Assembly: GCF_007097145.1 (NCBI RefSeq)
Contig: NZ_VJVZ01000002.1
Coordinates: 186,001 to 250,000, forward strand
DNA from: Flavobacterium zepuense
Lineage (GTDB): Bacteria > Bacteroidota > Bacteroidia > Flavobacteriales > Flavobacteriaceae
Length of the DNA: 64,000 nucleotides
Direction: 5' to 3'
The notes under the pieces were generated by a model, which saw only the letters and a program-made list of their open reading frames with translations, was not told the DNA's origin and ran no database searches. A program made the position numbers and the translations under genes. This document shows, piece by piece, positions 7,993-18,102 of the stretch. Every line of letters begins with the position of its first letter. Within the stretch, counting starts at the first letter, position 1.

Positions 7993-8906
7993 TATCCTAA
8001 AAATTTATCAAGTACATAAATTACCTGCAATAGCGATATATACGACACGCTTACAAGCATTAATTTTTTTGCCGATGGGGCATCCATATTCTTATACAAC
8101 TTCACCGCATACACCAGCATCCAGATACCTAAAGCTAAGACTACCGCAGCAAAGCCCATACTCAGCTTGAGGTTACCGGTAAAGCCTGTAGCAGGCAGAT
8201 ATGAAGCTATAATAAGCCACACAGTATATAATATTATTTGCAAGGCAGTCTTTTTATCGCGCTTGCCTGTAGGCAGCATATAAAAGCCTCCTTTTTTATA
8301 ATCGTCAAATAAGAACCAGCCAATAGCCCAAAAATGCGGAAACTGCCAAAAGAACTGTATAAGGAAAAGTGTGCCGGCCTCTATATCAAAATCATTAGTA
8401 GCAGCAACCCAACCCAGCATAAAAGGTATAGCTCCCGGAAAAGCCCCCACAAATACTGCAAGTGGCGTAATAGTTTTTAACGGCGTATAAACACTGGTGT
8501 ATAAAAATATAGAAATAGCACCAAACATTGCCGTTTTAGGGTTAATGCTATACAATATACCTATACCTGCTATGGTTAATAGCGACCCCAGTATAAAAGC
8601 ATTCCTAACCGATACTTTACCTGTAGGCACCGGACGGTTTTTGGTACGGTCCATTAGTGCATCCAGGTCTTTTTCTATGATCTGGTTAAATACATTTGAG
8701 GCACCCACCATACAGTAGCCGCCAATAGTTAGCATAATAAGAGTAGCCCAGTGAAACGGATTATCATCAGATACACCCAGCAGATAACCTGCTACAGAAG
8801 AAAAAACAACGCTGATTGCAAGCCTGGCTTTGGTTATGGCTACAAAATCTGCAAATAGCGAGCGGAGGGAAACCTCGTTGTCGGAAACGTTCAAAATAAT
8901 TTTCAT
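7992..8906 (-). CDS. ctaB: Protoheme IX farnesyltransferase (haem O synthase)
   Basis: 304 residues, a UbiA-superfamily membrane prenyltransferase with about eight or nine helices. The two Asp-rich prenyl-diphosphate binding regions are visible: NVFNQIIEKDLDALMDRTKN near residue 75 and FDDYKKGGFYMLPTG near residue 205. It converts haem B to haem O, the precursor of the haem A used by aa3 oxidases. It is the first gene of the oxidase subunit unit, with a good promoter immediately upstream (8926-8955). It is also known as cyoE or cox10; I use ctaB because of the aa3-type context. Confidence 0.95.
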   Translation of the reverse strand: MKIILNVSDNEVSLRSLFADFVAITKARLAISVVFSSVAGYLLGVSDDNPFHWATLIMLTIGGYCMVGASNVFNQIIEKDLDALMDRTKNRPVPTGKVSVRNAFILGSLLTIAGIGILYSINPKTAMFGAISIFLYTSVYTPLKTITPLAVFVGAFPGAIPFMLGWVAATNDFDIEAGTLFLIQFFWQFPHFWAIGWFLFDDYKKGGFYMLPTGKRDKKTALQIILYTVWLIIASYLPATGFTGNLKLSMGFAAVVLALGIWMLVYAVKLYKNMDAPSAKKLMLVSVSYISLLQVIYVLDKFLG

Positions 8907-8925
8907 TGGTTTTCAAAAACTGGCG

Positions 8926-8955
8926 CAAAGATAGGTCAAAAAGCTTAGTCTCAAA
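8926..8955 (-). promoter_or_regulatory. Promoter of the ctaB operon
   Basis: On the minus strand TTTG (8955-8952), an 18-nt spacer and TATCTTTG (8933-8926) match the Bacteroidota sigma-A promoter. Transcription would start about 13 nt before the ctaB ATG. Confidence 0.7.
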
Positions 8956-9137
8956 ACGATTTGTCTTTATAAAAAAAGTTTGGCAAAAGTTAAAACATAT
9001 TTTTTTGATGGCACGACGCAACCTTTTTAAATATTGAGCGTCTATAGTATATAATCTTTCCTGTAAAGGTTGTTTTATAAAATTTGTTGTTACGAAAAAG
9101 AAAAAGAATCCTTCGACAATTGCTATGAAAAAGGATG

Positions 9138-9171
9138 AAGCCGCCTAAAAAATTTTTTAGGCGGTTTTTTT
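9138..9171 (+). terminator. Perfect palindromic terminator
   Basis: A 24-nt perfect palindrome (9141-9164; arms CCGCCTAAAAAA and its complement) is followed by a T-run. No known plus-strand gene precedes it, which implies a short plus-strand transcript. Confidence 0.8.
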
Positions 9172-9196
9172 ATGTCTAAAAGTGAAAAATCAGGCA

Positions 9197-9224
9197 TAAA
9201 AAAACCCGGACTAACTGTCCGGGC
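9197..9224 (-). terminator. Terminator of the ruvA-sprA-gcvH-vanZ operon
   Basis: On the minus strand, GCCCGGA, the loop CAGTTAG and TCCGGGT are followed by seven or more T. It lies directly after the vanZ-like stop codon at 9230. Confidence 0.85.
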
Positions 9225-9229
9225 TCACT

Positions 9230-9598
9230 TTATTTTTTATTGAACTTTTCAAAAAGCCAGATGACTAAAATTGCTATTGCACTACCAAAGGTATTTGCTA
9301 TAGCATCCTGTACATCGGCACTTCTGTCGGATGTAAAAAATTGCTGAAAAAGCTCTATAAGGATTCCAAAACCAATTGCAAACATAAAAACGACTAGCCG
9401 GGTTTTAGCCCTGTTAATACCCTTTCTTAGAGAAAGATACCAAAGCAATGTAAAACCAAAGTAAAACGTTGCATGGATAAACTTGTCTTTATGCTCAAGG
9501 TCGATAGAATCATTACGGAAATTATTCATACTTACCAGGCAGCTTACTGCAATTCCTGCAGTCCATAAAAGTGCCGCCCATAAGTATTTGTTACGCAC
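9230..9598 (-). CDS. VanZ family membrane protein
   Basis: 122 residues with an initial hydrophobic helix (about 5-24), then helices near 45-60, 70-88 and 98-117. The motif [16 protein letters not shown] and the later [29 protein letters not shown] are the hallmark of VanZ-like proteins (conserved D-K-x-x-H, E-x-x-Q and D-x-x-x-N). The start is a GTG that overlaps the end of gcvH by 8 nt, which points to translational coupling. VanZ-like proteins have no settled biochemical role outside glycopeptide-resistance clusters, and nothing here suggests resistance. Confidence 0.88.
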   Translation of the reverse strand: MRNKYLWAALLWTAGIAVSCLVSMNNFRNDSIDLEHKDKFIHATFYFGFTLLWYLSLRKGINRAKTRLVVFMFAIGFGILIELFQQFFTSDRSADVQDAIANTFGSAIAILVIWLFEKFNKK

Positions 9599-9971
9599 CT
9601 ATAAGCTCTTTATATTGGTCGCTGCTTAAAAGCTCTTCAACCTCAGCAGCATCAGATATTTTTACTTTAACCATCCATCCTGCTCCGTAAGGATCAGAGT
9701 TTACACTTTCAGGATTGGTTTCAAGAGCATCATTAAACTCCACAATTTCGCCGGATAATGGCAAAAACAGGTCTGATACTGTTTTCACGGCCTCAACTGT
9801 ACCAAACACTTCATCTTTAGCAAGTGTCTGATCCAGAGTTTCAACCTCTACATAAACAATATCACCAAGTTCTTTCTGGGCAAAATCTGTAATGCCCACT
9901 GTAGCTGTATCGCCTTCAATTTTAACCCACTCGTGGTCTTTTGTGTACTTTAAGTCTGCAGGAATATTCAT
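9591..9971 (-). CDS. gcvH: Glycine cleavage system H protein
   Basis: 126 residues from the ATG at 9971. A longer in-frame start at 10040 would add 23 residues that do not belong to the family and would extend past the end of spr[21 protein letters not shown] is the classic start, and the lipoyl-lysine is Lys63 in [16 protein letters not shown] protein carries the aminomethyl group between the P and T proteins of glycine cleavage. The other gcv genes are not in the window. It sits 58 nt after sprA and has a possible -7 box of its own. Confidence 0.96.
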   Translation of the reverse strand: MNIPADLKYTKDHEWVKIEGDTATVGITDFAQKELGDIVYVEVETLDQTLAKDEVFGTVEAVKTVSDLFLPLSGEIVEFNDALETNPESVNSDPYGAGWMVKVKISDAAEVEELLSSDQYKELIGA

Positions 9972-9987
9972 GTTAGTTTGTTTTGTA

Positions 9988-9995
9988 CAAATGTA
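9988..9995 (-). promoter_or_regulatory. Candidate -7 box for gcvH
   Basis: On the minus strand this reads TACATTTG, matching TAnnTTTG, in the sprA-gcvH gap and 16 nt before the gcvH ATG. There is no clear -33 TTG. It may give gcvH expression independent of sprA. Confidence 0.4.
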
Positions 9996-10029
9996 TGTTT
10001 TATAAAAATAACTGTAAAATCTTTTTTTA

Positions 10030-13000
10030 TTAATTACCAAAATTATACCTCAGCGTAAAGCCCGACCTGATTGTTGTTAATGGGTATGAGGTAGAAATTA
10101 CGGCTTTAGAGAACGAGTGGTCGTAATAGAAAATAGCTGTAAGGTTTTTACTGAACGAATAATCGGCCGTTAACTTAAGCGTCCATATATCCTGGCCACC
10201 ACCAAGTTGGTTATTATCATAATCAAGGTAACGCACTATGGTTTCATTCTTTCTAAGGGTAAAATCGGCCTTAAGGTTAATATCACTCTTAATAACATTG
10301 CTCACATTATCTGCAAGGCTGGAATTTATTGTAACATCTTTAATACGATAGCCAAGGCCCAATACATATTCGTTACCCTTAACCTCCGTAAGCAGATTGT
10401 TATCAAAGCTCATGTTAAGCGTACGGTCTTTACGAACCTCTGCAAGTATCTTAATAGAATTTTTCATCTCGAAATCTACACGGATAAGCGGGTTAAACTG
10501 CTCTGTAAGGTTGACATTAGAGATAATATTCTTGTTATAAAAGTTACCTACCCCGTTATTATCCTGCAGTATATTATCTTCTTTATAATCAAGATTAGAC
10601 CTGTATGAGTTAATGTTATAAGAAGCCCTGTAGCCATGCTGCAACGAGAAACGCTTAAACCTGTCTTTAAAGAATTTAAGACGCATTAAACCGGTATACT
10701 TAACAACCCAGTTAGGTAATGGCGTATCCCTGAAAGCACTTGTTTTAACACTACCGGCATCTTTTCCGGTATAAGCGGCAATGAACGACGGTAGTAATAC
10801 CGCCTGGTTATTTTTACCAAAACCTATAGGATAACCAGCATTAGCAGTAGCAAACTCGCTTGTTCCTGCCACGTACCTTGGCAATGAAGTTGCATCTACT
10901 CCATAAAACTGCGTTGCAAGCCTATCGGCTATTACCATCCTGTTTTGCCTCATTTGATCAAAAGCTTCAGACCCGTTTACATCGCTTTGGCTAAAGGCCG
11001 TTTTTATAAGTATTGTAGATATCTGGAAGTTACCATAGTTATAAGGTGAAAGCGGCTGATAACGGTAAGTACTTGAATCTTCATCATAAGCATCATATTG
11101 CTCTGATGCATTATCCTGAGAGGTCCTGTCGGCCGTAAGGTCTATTTTAAAATCAGGCAATAACTCAATAGCAGCAGTAAGGTTAAGCTGTTTAGTATTA
11201 ACCTGCGTAACATTCTGATTAAACTCCTGGTAACTTGTAAGGTAACCCGCTTTTGCAGCCTCATACTTAATATCGGCATCCTGGCTACCTATAATAAAGC
11301 CAAAATTTGGTTTAGTTGTACCAAGGAAACCTATACTTGGCAAAAATCCGGGTAATACTGTACCGTTAGTCTCAGTATAGTTAATCTGTATGGTCTTAAC
11401 ACTTGTAACTACGCCTATTAAGCTATTTACAAAAGGATTACCTGTTTCCTGAGGTTTAGGAGCAGCAGTAATTTTTTCACCCGGTTTTGGCGGAGCCTTA
11501 GGCGCAGCATTTGTAGCAGCTTTCTTTTTAGGCCCCAACCCTATGTACTTATAAAATAAGTCCATATTAAGTGTGGTATTAAGCTTATGCGAATTGGCAT
11601 TTTGTATGGTGTTACCTAATCTGTAAGTATCAAAACCACCACTGCCATTATCTACATCAACTTCGGCTAACGCGTCTGTAGAACGCAGCCAGTTGTAATT
11701 TGCTGTATAACTATACGTAGATTTCACAAAGTTAAACATGGGCAATTTGTTGATAGGAATATCATAATTTACTACAAACTGCTGGGTGTGGGTATTTGCC
11801 TCACCAACATTCCAAAAGTCCTGCCACACGGTGTAATCCTGTATTGGGGCACCATCCTCATCAAGGTAGTTCCTTACTATGTTACTTGTTGCCACTGCAT
11901 AGTTAAACCTAAGCGACTTGGTAATATTATAGTTAAACCCATACTGGTAATTAAAGAAATAATTACGGCGGTACAGTGGGTCTATAGGTATGCCCTCTAC
12001 ATCTACATTACGGTATTGCTGCTTATTAAACTGCCTTATAATATTAGTACTGAAAGAAATGTTAGATGGCAGGTAATTAAAATTAAAGTCGCTTAACAAT
12101 TTCCAATATTGGCTCTTTTTCATAAACGCCGTGTTTTTAAACGGCTCTATAGGCTTGTTTTGGAAAACATAATTATAATCTGCCGATACCCTTACCTGCT
12201 GGTCTAACATATCCTGTATCTCGTAATCATGATGATTCGTCTGATTATAAGAATAGGAAAGCGTTAAGTTCTCTGGGTCGTAAATATGCTGTTTCTGTTC
12301 CGGCGCACGTTCTTTTTTAACACCAATAAAGTTTATACTTTTTGTTTTGGTATAATCTATAGCCCTGTTCTTAATATTTTCTCTTTCGGCATCAGTAGTA
12401 GCCTCAGCTATAACCTGGTCTAACGTTACATCCTGATAGAACGGATCATACTCCGGTGTAATGGTTTGCTCGCCTACACTATAGTTAAAAGGCAGGTTAA
12501 TATGCCATTTTTTAGGCAATAGTTTACCAAGGCCAATATTAGTTACAAAGTTATATTGCTTGGTATCTTCCCTGCTTCTCTCGTTAGGGCTTTGCTCTAT
12601 GGTACCGAAACCAATTGTACTCATGTTACCGGTAGCCGAAATTGTAGCAAAATCGGCAAAATTGGCATCCATACTGGCAACAGCAGCCATACCTCCTTTA
12701 TTATCCATATCAGACAGGCGAAGCTCGTTAAACCAAACCTCTCCCCTAATGTGCCTTACCTGGTTATTGGTGCTAAGCCTGTTTAGCTCTATGGTGTTAT
12801 TTTTAACACCCACCATTAAGGTACGTACATAACCAAAGTTAGGATTACCCTTTATACCTATCCTTATCCTGTCGCTTAATGTAGGATCCAGCTCCCGGGC
12901 ATTTACAAAGTACACGCCATTAGCATCGGCAGCCGTAGTAGGCAAGGTACCGTTAAGCACCATTACCTTAAGTTTTGTAAGGGCTGCAAGTGTTACTTCT

Positions 13001-16000
13001 ATCTCATTACCATCAGCACCTTCAGGCCAAACCTGCTCTGGCGTATAGGCATTAAATGCCGAAAGCACAAGGCTTTTTTCTACCTGGTAAAAGTTATCTG
13101 TAAAGTCGTTACCAAAACGAAGGAAACCCGACATTTCATTATCCTGAAGCGAATTGCTCTCAGGAAGATTAGAATCGGCAGATGATGTAAGTGCCTCAGC
13201 ATGCAGGAACATCCTAAGCTTTTTATACTGGCGCATATCTACGTTCACATTTTTAAACACTGCACGCGAATCGCCCGGCTCTAAACCACTGTCATTAGAC
13301 GTAGAGGCCGAAGTAGAATAAACCCTTAATGAAAGTGCCTGCTCATTTTGGTTGATAACTGCGTTGTTACTATATAATTGCTCGCGTTGTACGCCCGGTG
13401 GCGATACATAAGGTATAGGTTGCCTTTGTCCGTTTTCCTGTATGTTTAAGGATACTACATCAAAACCAGTTTGGTCTACAGTAACGTCATCGTCATCACT
13501 ACCCGTTTGGTCAGGATCATCAAATGATGCCGTATATCTTCTCCACTCTCCCCTTACAAGGTCAAGAGCACCAAAACGAAGTGTAATTTCTTTTCTGAAC
13601 CCGCTAACAAACATCCTCATAAAGCGGATAGAACGTACACTACTTATACCACCCACACTTGTGGTAGGGTCATCACTATCTACAGCAATAGGAATTTTAT
13701 ACAATAACCACCTGTACGGAGTTGTAGTACCATCGGGAAGATCAGCATCAACCGTAGACGGTCTCTCATCAACAAGGTAACCCGTACCAACTACAGCACT
13801 TGGCCCCACAGGAATGGTATACCTGTAGTAAGCATCTATGGTATTCATGGTATTATCCCTGTTTACATCTTCGGTATCGGGCAGGGTTGTGTTACCCCTG
13901 TTAGTATCGCCCACATCTACAGGAGAGTTGCCCTGGGTACCATTGTAATTTTTATATCGGTTTATAACGTCGCCATCGGCACTAAGAAAAAACTGGTAGT
14001 TATCCTGTGCAGGGTCTGGCTGGCCCGCAAATGGAGTACCGGCACCTTCTTCTGCATCCAGGATACCATCAAAACCTGCATCCTGCAACCCACGGTTGGC
14101 AGCATCAGTATCAAAAGCATAAATAAGCGATTGCGATACCGGAACCTTACCCCAAACTGTAGAGAATGTAGTAGCAGCGCCGTCAGTTCCCGGCAATCCG
14201 TTTTCGTATTGTTTCCTGTTATCTTTAAGTATATCTTCGGATATTTCACCAAGGTTTATTTCTATCGTACCGGTATTATCACCTGTTGCCTCATCGCCCA
14301 CACTACCTACATAAGGATCGAGCATCCAGAACTGGATGTACTCTACGTTCGTTTGCTCAAAGTTGGTAGATGTTATAGGCCTCATGATACCTGCCCAGTT
14401 TTGGGTTGCCCTGGCTTCAGAAAATGTACCTCCGGCGGCATCGGGGCTAAAGTTATAAGGACCACGTTCCTGTGGAAAATACGAAAGGTCTAACGTACTT
14501 ACTACAGTACTCTGGCCGGGAACCACATCGGTTACCGGATAAAGCTCATCATAGTAAACACGCCTTGTCCTGTTACTTGACACATCTGACGAGGAAATAC
14601 CATCAGGCAGCTGGCTCGATGTATAAAATACCGGATCTATGCTATACCATGCCATTTTTGCCCTATTGTAACCCGAGCTCAGGTCGTTAAGAGGAGGATC
14701 TACACCGCCTATTACCGGCACGCTTGATAGCGTCCACCCGGTGGCACCGCGCATATCTATGGTAGTTTGCGAACCCTCAAAATCATCTACATAAGTGGTA
14801 GCTTCACCATTAAATTGGTCGGCTTTAGATGCTCCCGGTTTAAGGTAAGCTATTTCTCCCCTAAATGAGATGTTTGAAGCCACATCGGTATCCATATTAG
14901 GCAGTTTGTTTACCATCCTGGTAAAGAAAGGCACCTCGGTAGAATAGGTTGTATTAAGGCCGAAAATGGTATTATTAACCGATTCCTGCCCGTAGTTTGT
15001 TTTATTGGTAAATGGCCTCTCGCTCATGTTTAGCAAAGTGGCGCCCACCAAAAACTTATCGTTAAATTTATGCTCTACGTTAAAACCTGCAAAACGCCTT
15101 GTTTGCTGGCCAAAGGTGGAGTTGTTTTCTATAGATACTTCTATTGGCGTGTTAGAGGCCTGTAATGATGTATCTAATATTTGTACACGCCCTGCCTGGT
15201 AGTTTACAGTATAGTCTACACCTTCTACAAGTACACGCCCACCGGCTGTTACAACTACAGATCCCTGCGGTACGTTAAACGCATTTAACGAGATACCATC
15301 GCTACCGGTAGATTTAAAGCGCCCTTTTAACTGGAACTTGTTCTTTTGAGCATCCTGTAACGCATCTGCCTGGGTGCTTTTATACATCTTACGGTATACA
15401 TACTTTCTTTGGTTAGTATTAAACGTAGATTCTGCCGCAGTGTGGTAATCCGGATTAAATGTGCTGTTCTGCCCCAATTTATCATACAGGTATTCACCAA
15501 AAGGTTCTACGGTTGTAAATATTATACGCCCGTTTTGAGCATCTATGGTAAGGCCATCCACAAAGTCAAAGAAACCATCGCCACCCACCTGAGGGTCGTT
15601 AGTATAATTAAGCCTGTCTACATTAAACACACGCAGCAAAGGCGTATCGGCCACCGATGTTTCAGGAAATGTAGCCTGATCGGGCAGTGGCTGAACCGGA
15701 AGACCCGGATACTCAGCAGGAACAATATAGTTAAGCGGAGAAGGATCGGTATACATAATATTAAACCTAAAATCCTCCTGCGTTATCTGGTAAGCGTTAG
15801 GCACCTGGTAAATGTTTTTCATCATCAGGTCCCAAACCGGCTCGTTTACATTTACAAGGTTACTCTTAAGCATTTTTAAGATAAGGCTCTGGGTAGATAC
15901 GGTAGCAGGATCTTCTGTACTGCCCTGGGTGCCGCCCACAACAGTTGCAGCTACACCATCGGTACCAAACTCTCCCACCTGATACACCTGGTCGCCCATG

Positions 16001-17460
16001 GTGTACTGGTATGCCACAGCAAGAACCTCATCATTATTTAGTTTTTGATTAAGCGATATATAACCCAACTGTGTATGAAAAGTATACTCGCTGCTGCTAA
16101 GTTTACGGGCATTTTCTAATTTAGAGTAGTCACGCCCTTCGCTGGCAGTAAAGTTCGAAAAACTACTACTACTGGTGGTTACAATTTCTCTTATAGAAGA
16201 TTGTAGCCAACTGCCTGCCTGACCTATGGTTTCCGGATTAAAACCATTATTAGAGTTATCTGGAGGAAGGTTAAAACCTGGATTTGTAAAAAACCCTGCT
16301 GGATTATCTATACCTACAGTCTGGGGAGTAATATCAGCACCTGATGATAATCCGCCTTTTGTAAGCTGGCTTTCACCCAAATCCTGTAATGCTATAATAT
16401 TTCTTGAGTTATTTTCAGTAGCGTTAATACGGTTTTGCCTGTTGGTTACCCAAACCTCTACACGGGTTATTTGTACCCTGCTGTTAATTAATGGGTAACT
16501 TCTTAACGCCTGGTCATAAAGGTTCCTGAAATATTGCGAAAGGAAAAAGTGCCTGTCAGAATCATAGTCGAGAGCAAAAAGCTCAAAGTCCTGAACAGTA
16601 CCGCCGCCTTGTGCTGTAACGGTCTTAGTTTGTGATTTTTGTTCTGAGAAAATACCCGTAATGGTAGTTTTACCAAACTGAAACTGCGCCTTAACACCAA
16701 AAAGACTTTGCGCACCTCTAACCAACGAGTTAGATAATGGGAAACTTACGTTACCAACTTCGATCTTCTGAATAATATCGTCTTCGGTTGGGGTATATTC
16801 TAATTTTATAAGGTTTTGGAAAGCAAATGTACTCTCAGTATCATAATTGGCCGTTACACCCAGCCTTGTACCTACTTTACCCTGAAGGCTCATGCTTATA
16901 CGCTGGTCAAAATCAAAGGTAAAGGTACGCCTATTACGTGGTGAGAGTGATGGGTTATCCTGCTTGGTATAACGTATACCCAAATCCATCTCTACCGATC
17001 CCTGGGGCTTAACATCTATGGTATTACTACCAAAAATAGTCTCAAAAAAGCTCGAATTAACGTAGTAACGCGGCAGTAGGTCTTTTTGTTCCTCTGCCGT
17101 TCCTTTACCATCTATAGTTTTAGATTTTTGTTTGTAATACTCACGCATCGATTCGCGCAGTACAAGTTCATTGTATTGCTCCGGGGTCAGTATTATAGGG
17201 TATGTAATATTAAATCCGTCAAATTTATTCGTGTAAATATAACGGTTCGTTATAGGATCATACGTGTAGGCCCCCACAATACTCTTGGGGTTTTCCATTA
17301 CCATGTTACCGGTATTGTAGCCTGTTAACGTATCCTGCTGTACAGGATCTTCCTCTTCTTCATCAATTTGTGCCTGGGCAATAACGCTGAAGAACAAAAA
17401 AATTACAGAAAACGAATATTTTATATTGGTATAAAAGTCTTTAGAGTACTTTGTTTTCAA
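10030..17460 (-). CDS. sprA: Type IX secretion outer-membrane translocon / gliding protein SprA
   Basis: 2476 residues, the expected size for SprA (about 2400). A signal peptide runs to about residue 31 ([14 protein letters not shown]), followed by an acidic stretch, DEEEEDP. The long body is beta-strand rich and ends in a typical outer-membrane strand with a terminal aromatic residue, [13 protein letters not shown]. Recognisable family phrases include [39 protein letters not shown] and [20 protein letters not shown]. In Flavobacterium johnsoniae SprA forms the giant barrel through which Type IX cargo crosses the outer membrane, and it is needed for gliding. ruvA ends 3 nt upstream; this ruvA-sprA-gcvH order is widely kept in flavobacteria. 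No other gld or spr genes are present here. Confidence 0.96.
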   Translation of the reverse strand: MKTKYSKDFYTNIKYSFSVIFLFFSVIAQAQIDEEEEDPVQQDTLTGYNTGNMVMENPKSIVGAYTYDPITNRYIYTNKFDGFNITYPIILTPEQYNELVLRESMREYYKQKSKTIDGKGTAEEQKDLLPRYYVNSSFFETIFGSNTIDVKPQGSVEMDLGIRYTKQDNPSLSPRNRRTFTFDFDQRISMSLQGKVGTRLGVTANYDTESTFAFQNLIKLEYTPTEDDIIQKIEVGNVSFPLSNSLVRGAQSLFGVKAQFQFGKTTITGIFSEQKSQTKTVTAQGGGTVQDFELFALDYDSDRHFFLSQYFRNLYDQALRSYPLINSRVQITRVEVWVTNRQNRINATENNSRNIIALQDLGESQLTKGGLSSGADITPQTVGIDNPAGFFTNPGFNLPPDNSNNGFNPETIGQAGSWLQSSIREIVTTSSSSFSNFTASEGRDYSKLENARKLSSSEYTFHTQLGYISLNQKLNNDEVLAVAYQYTMGDQVYQVGEFGTDGVAATVVGGTQGSTEDPATVSTQSLILKMLKSNLVNVNEPVWDLMMKNIYQVPNAYQITQEDFRFNIMYTDPSPLNYIVPAEYPGLPVQPLPDQATFPETSVADTPLLRVFNVDRLNYTNDPQVGGDGFFDFVDGLTIDAQNGRIIFTTVEPFGEYLYDKLGQNSTFNPDYHTAAESTFNTNQRKYVYRKMYKSTQADALQDAQKNKFQLKGRFKSTGSDGISLNAFNVPQGSVVVTAGGRVLVEGVDYTVNYQAGRVQILDTSLQASNTPIEVSIENNSTFGQQTRRFAGFNVEHKFNDKFLVGATLLNMSERPFTNKTNYGQESVNNTIFGLNTTYSTEVPFFTRMVNKLPNMDTDVASNISFRGEIAYLKPGASKADQFNGEATTYVDDFEGSQTTIDMRGATGWTLSSVPVIGGVDPPLNDLSSGYNRAKMAWYSIDPVFYTSSQLPDGISSSDVSSNRTRRVYYDELYPVTDVVPGQSTVVSTLDLSYFPQERGPYNFSPDAAGGTFSEARATQNWAGIMRPITSTNFEQTNVEYIQFWMLDPYVGSVGDEATGDNTGTIEINLGEISEDILKDNRKQYENGLPGTDGAATTFSTVWGKVPVSQSLIYAFDTDAANRGLQDAGFDGILDAEEGAGTPFAGQPDPAQDNYQFFLSADGDVINRYKNYNGTQGNSPVDVGDTNRGNTTLPDTEDVNRDNTMNTIDAYYRYTIPVGPSAVVGTGYLVDERPSTVDADLPDGTTTPYRWLLYKIPIAVDSDDPTTSVGGISSVRSIRFMRMFVSGFRKEITLRFGALDLVRGEWRRYTASFDDPDQTGSDDDDVTVDQTGFDVVSLNIQENGQRQPIPYVSPPGVQREQLYSNNAVINQNEQALSLRVYSTSASTSNDSGLEPGDSRAVFKNVNVDMRQYKKLRMFLHAEALTSSADSNLPESNSLQDNEMSGFLRFGNDFTDNFYQVEKSLVLSAFNAYTPEQVWPEGADGNEIEVTLAALTKLKVMVLNGTLPTTAADANGVYFVNARELDPTLSDRIRIGIKGNPNFGYVRTLMVGVKNNTIELNRLSTNNQVRHIRGEVWFNELRLSDMDNKGGMAAVASMDANFADFATISATGNMSTIGFGTIEQSPNERSREDTKQYNFVTNIGLGKLLPKKWHINLPFNYSVGEQTITPEYDPFYQDVTLDQVIAEATTDAERENIKNRAIDYTKTKSINFIGVKKERAPEQKQHIYDPENLTLSYSYNQTNHHDYEIQDMLDQQVRVSADYNYVFQNKPIEPFKNTAFMKKSQYWKLLSDFNFNYLPSNISFSTNIIRQFNKQQYRNVDVEGIPIDPLYRRNYFFNYQYGFNYNITKSLRFNYAVATSNIVRNYLDEDGAPIQDYTVWQDFWNVGEANTHTQQFVVNYDIPINKLPMFNFVKSTYSYTANYNWLRSTDALAEVDVDNGSGGFDTYRLGNTIQNANSHKLNTTLNMDLFYKYIGLGPKKKAATNAAPKAPPKPGEKITAAPKPQETGNPFVNSLIGVVTSVKTIQINYTETNGTVLPGFLPSIGFLGTTKPNFGFIIGSQDADIKYEAAKAGYLTSYQEFNQNVTQVNTKQLNLTAAIELLPDFKIDLTADRTSQDNASEQYDAYDEDSSTYRYQPLSPYNYGNFQISTILIKTAFSQSDVNGSEAFDQMRQNRMVIADRLATQFYGVDATSLPRYVAGTSEFATANAGYPIGFGKNNQAVLLPSFIAAYTGKDAGSVKTSAFRDTPLPNWVVKYTGLMRLKFFKDRFKRFSLQHGYRASYNINSYRSNLDYKEDNILQDNNGVGNFYNKNIISNVNLTEQFNPLIRVDFEMKNSIKILAEVRKDRTLNMSFDNNLLTEVKGNEYVLGLGYRIKDVTINSSLADNVSNVIKSDINLKADFTLRKNETIVRYLDYDNNQLGGGQDIWTLKLTADYSFSKNLTAIFYYDHSFSKAVISTSYPLTTIRSGFTLRYNFGN

Positions 17461-17463
17461 GGA

Positions 17464-18045
17464 CTATAAATTTTTTAAAGCTTGTTTTATAATAGTTTCT
17501 ACGCCAGCGGAAGGGTTTTCCTTAACAATTTTTTCGACGGCTTTTTCCGCTAATTTTTTGTTAAAGCCCAAGACCTCCAAGGCAGATAACGCTTCATCTC
17601 TGTTTGTATTGTAACCCGCGAGCGAAACTTCCTCCAAATCGTACAGTTTTAACACTTTGTCCTTTAGATCGAGTATTACGCGCTGGGCTGTTTTTGTACC
17701 GATACCCTTAATAGATTGTATGGGTGCAACGTTGCCCGAACCTATCGCCTGGATGATCTGGCGCGGCTCTAAAGAAGACAGCATTGTCCTGGCAATGCCC
17801 GCACCAACACCCGATACTGATATAAGCTGCTTAAAAAGTTCCCTCTCAGCTTTTTCTACAAAGCCAAAAAGCGTGTGGGCATCTTCTTTTATCTGTAAAA
17901 AAGTGTATAGTTTCAGGTTATCAGAATCCGGCAGCAGCGAAAAAGTGTGCAGCGAAATATTAACATGGTAACCCACACCGTGGCAATCTATTACCACTTC
18001 GGTGGGGGTCTTTTCCACCAGCCTTCCCTCAAGATGTGCTATCAT
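17464..18045 (-). CDS. ruvA: Holliday junction branch migration protein RuvA
   Basis: 193 residues, standard for RuvA. Domain I is the OB fold (MIAHLEGRLVEKTPTEVVIDCHGVGYHVNIS). Domain II has the two helix-hairpin-helix motifs (LISVSGVGAGIARTMLSSL near 73-91 and IQSIKGIGTKTAQRVILDL near 108-126). Domain III at the C-terminus (EALSALEVLGFNKKLAEKAV) contacts RuvB. RuvA tetramers clamp four-way junctions and load RuvB, whose gene is about 6.4 kb away in this window. A -7-like box (TAATTTTG, minus strand, 18084-18077) lies upstream. Confidence 0.97.
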   Translation of the reverse strand: MIAHLEGRLVEKTPTEVVIDCHGVGYHVNISLHTFSLLPDSDNLKLYTFLQIKEDAHTLFGFVEKAERELFKQLISVSGVGAGIARTMLSSLEPRQIIQAIGSGNVAPIQSIKGIGTKTAQRVILDLKDKVLKLYDLEEVSLAGYNTNRDEALSALEVLGFNKKLAEKAVEKIVKENPSAGVETIIKQALKNL

Positions 18046-18102
18046 ATTTCTTTATTAAGCAAGTCCGTAAAAATAACAAAATTATTGTACCAATGGGCAA
18101 TC

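Larger units (their letters stand above)
8907..9229. other. Intergenic region between ctaB and vanZ-like gene
   Basis: It holds the ctaB promoter, then about 200 nt with no conserved gene, then two terminators (9138-9171 and 9197-9224). On the plus strand an AT-rich promoter-like stretch (8980-9007) leads into a unit with a 5-bp GACGC/GCGTC hairpin (9014-9041) and a tiny frame, MKKDEAA (9124-9147), whose stop codon lies in the first terminator. This plus-strand unit could be a small RNA, a leader remnant or a decayed gene; see the findings. Confidence 0.5.

Noticed and set aside
9972..10040. Longer GcvH start
   Set aside because: GcvH proteins begin at [13 protein letters not shown] sequences; the extension overlaps the sprA stop and covers a -7 box.
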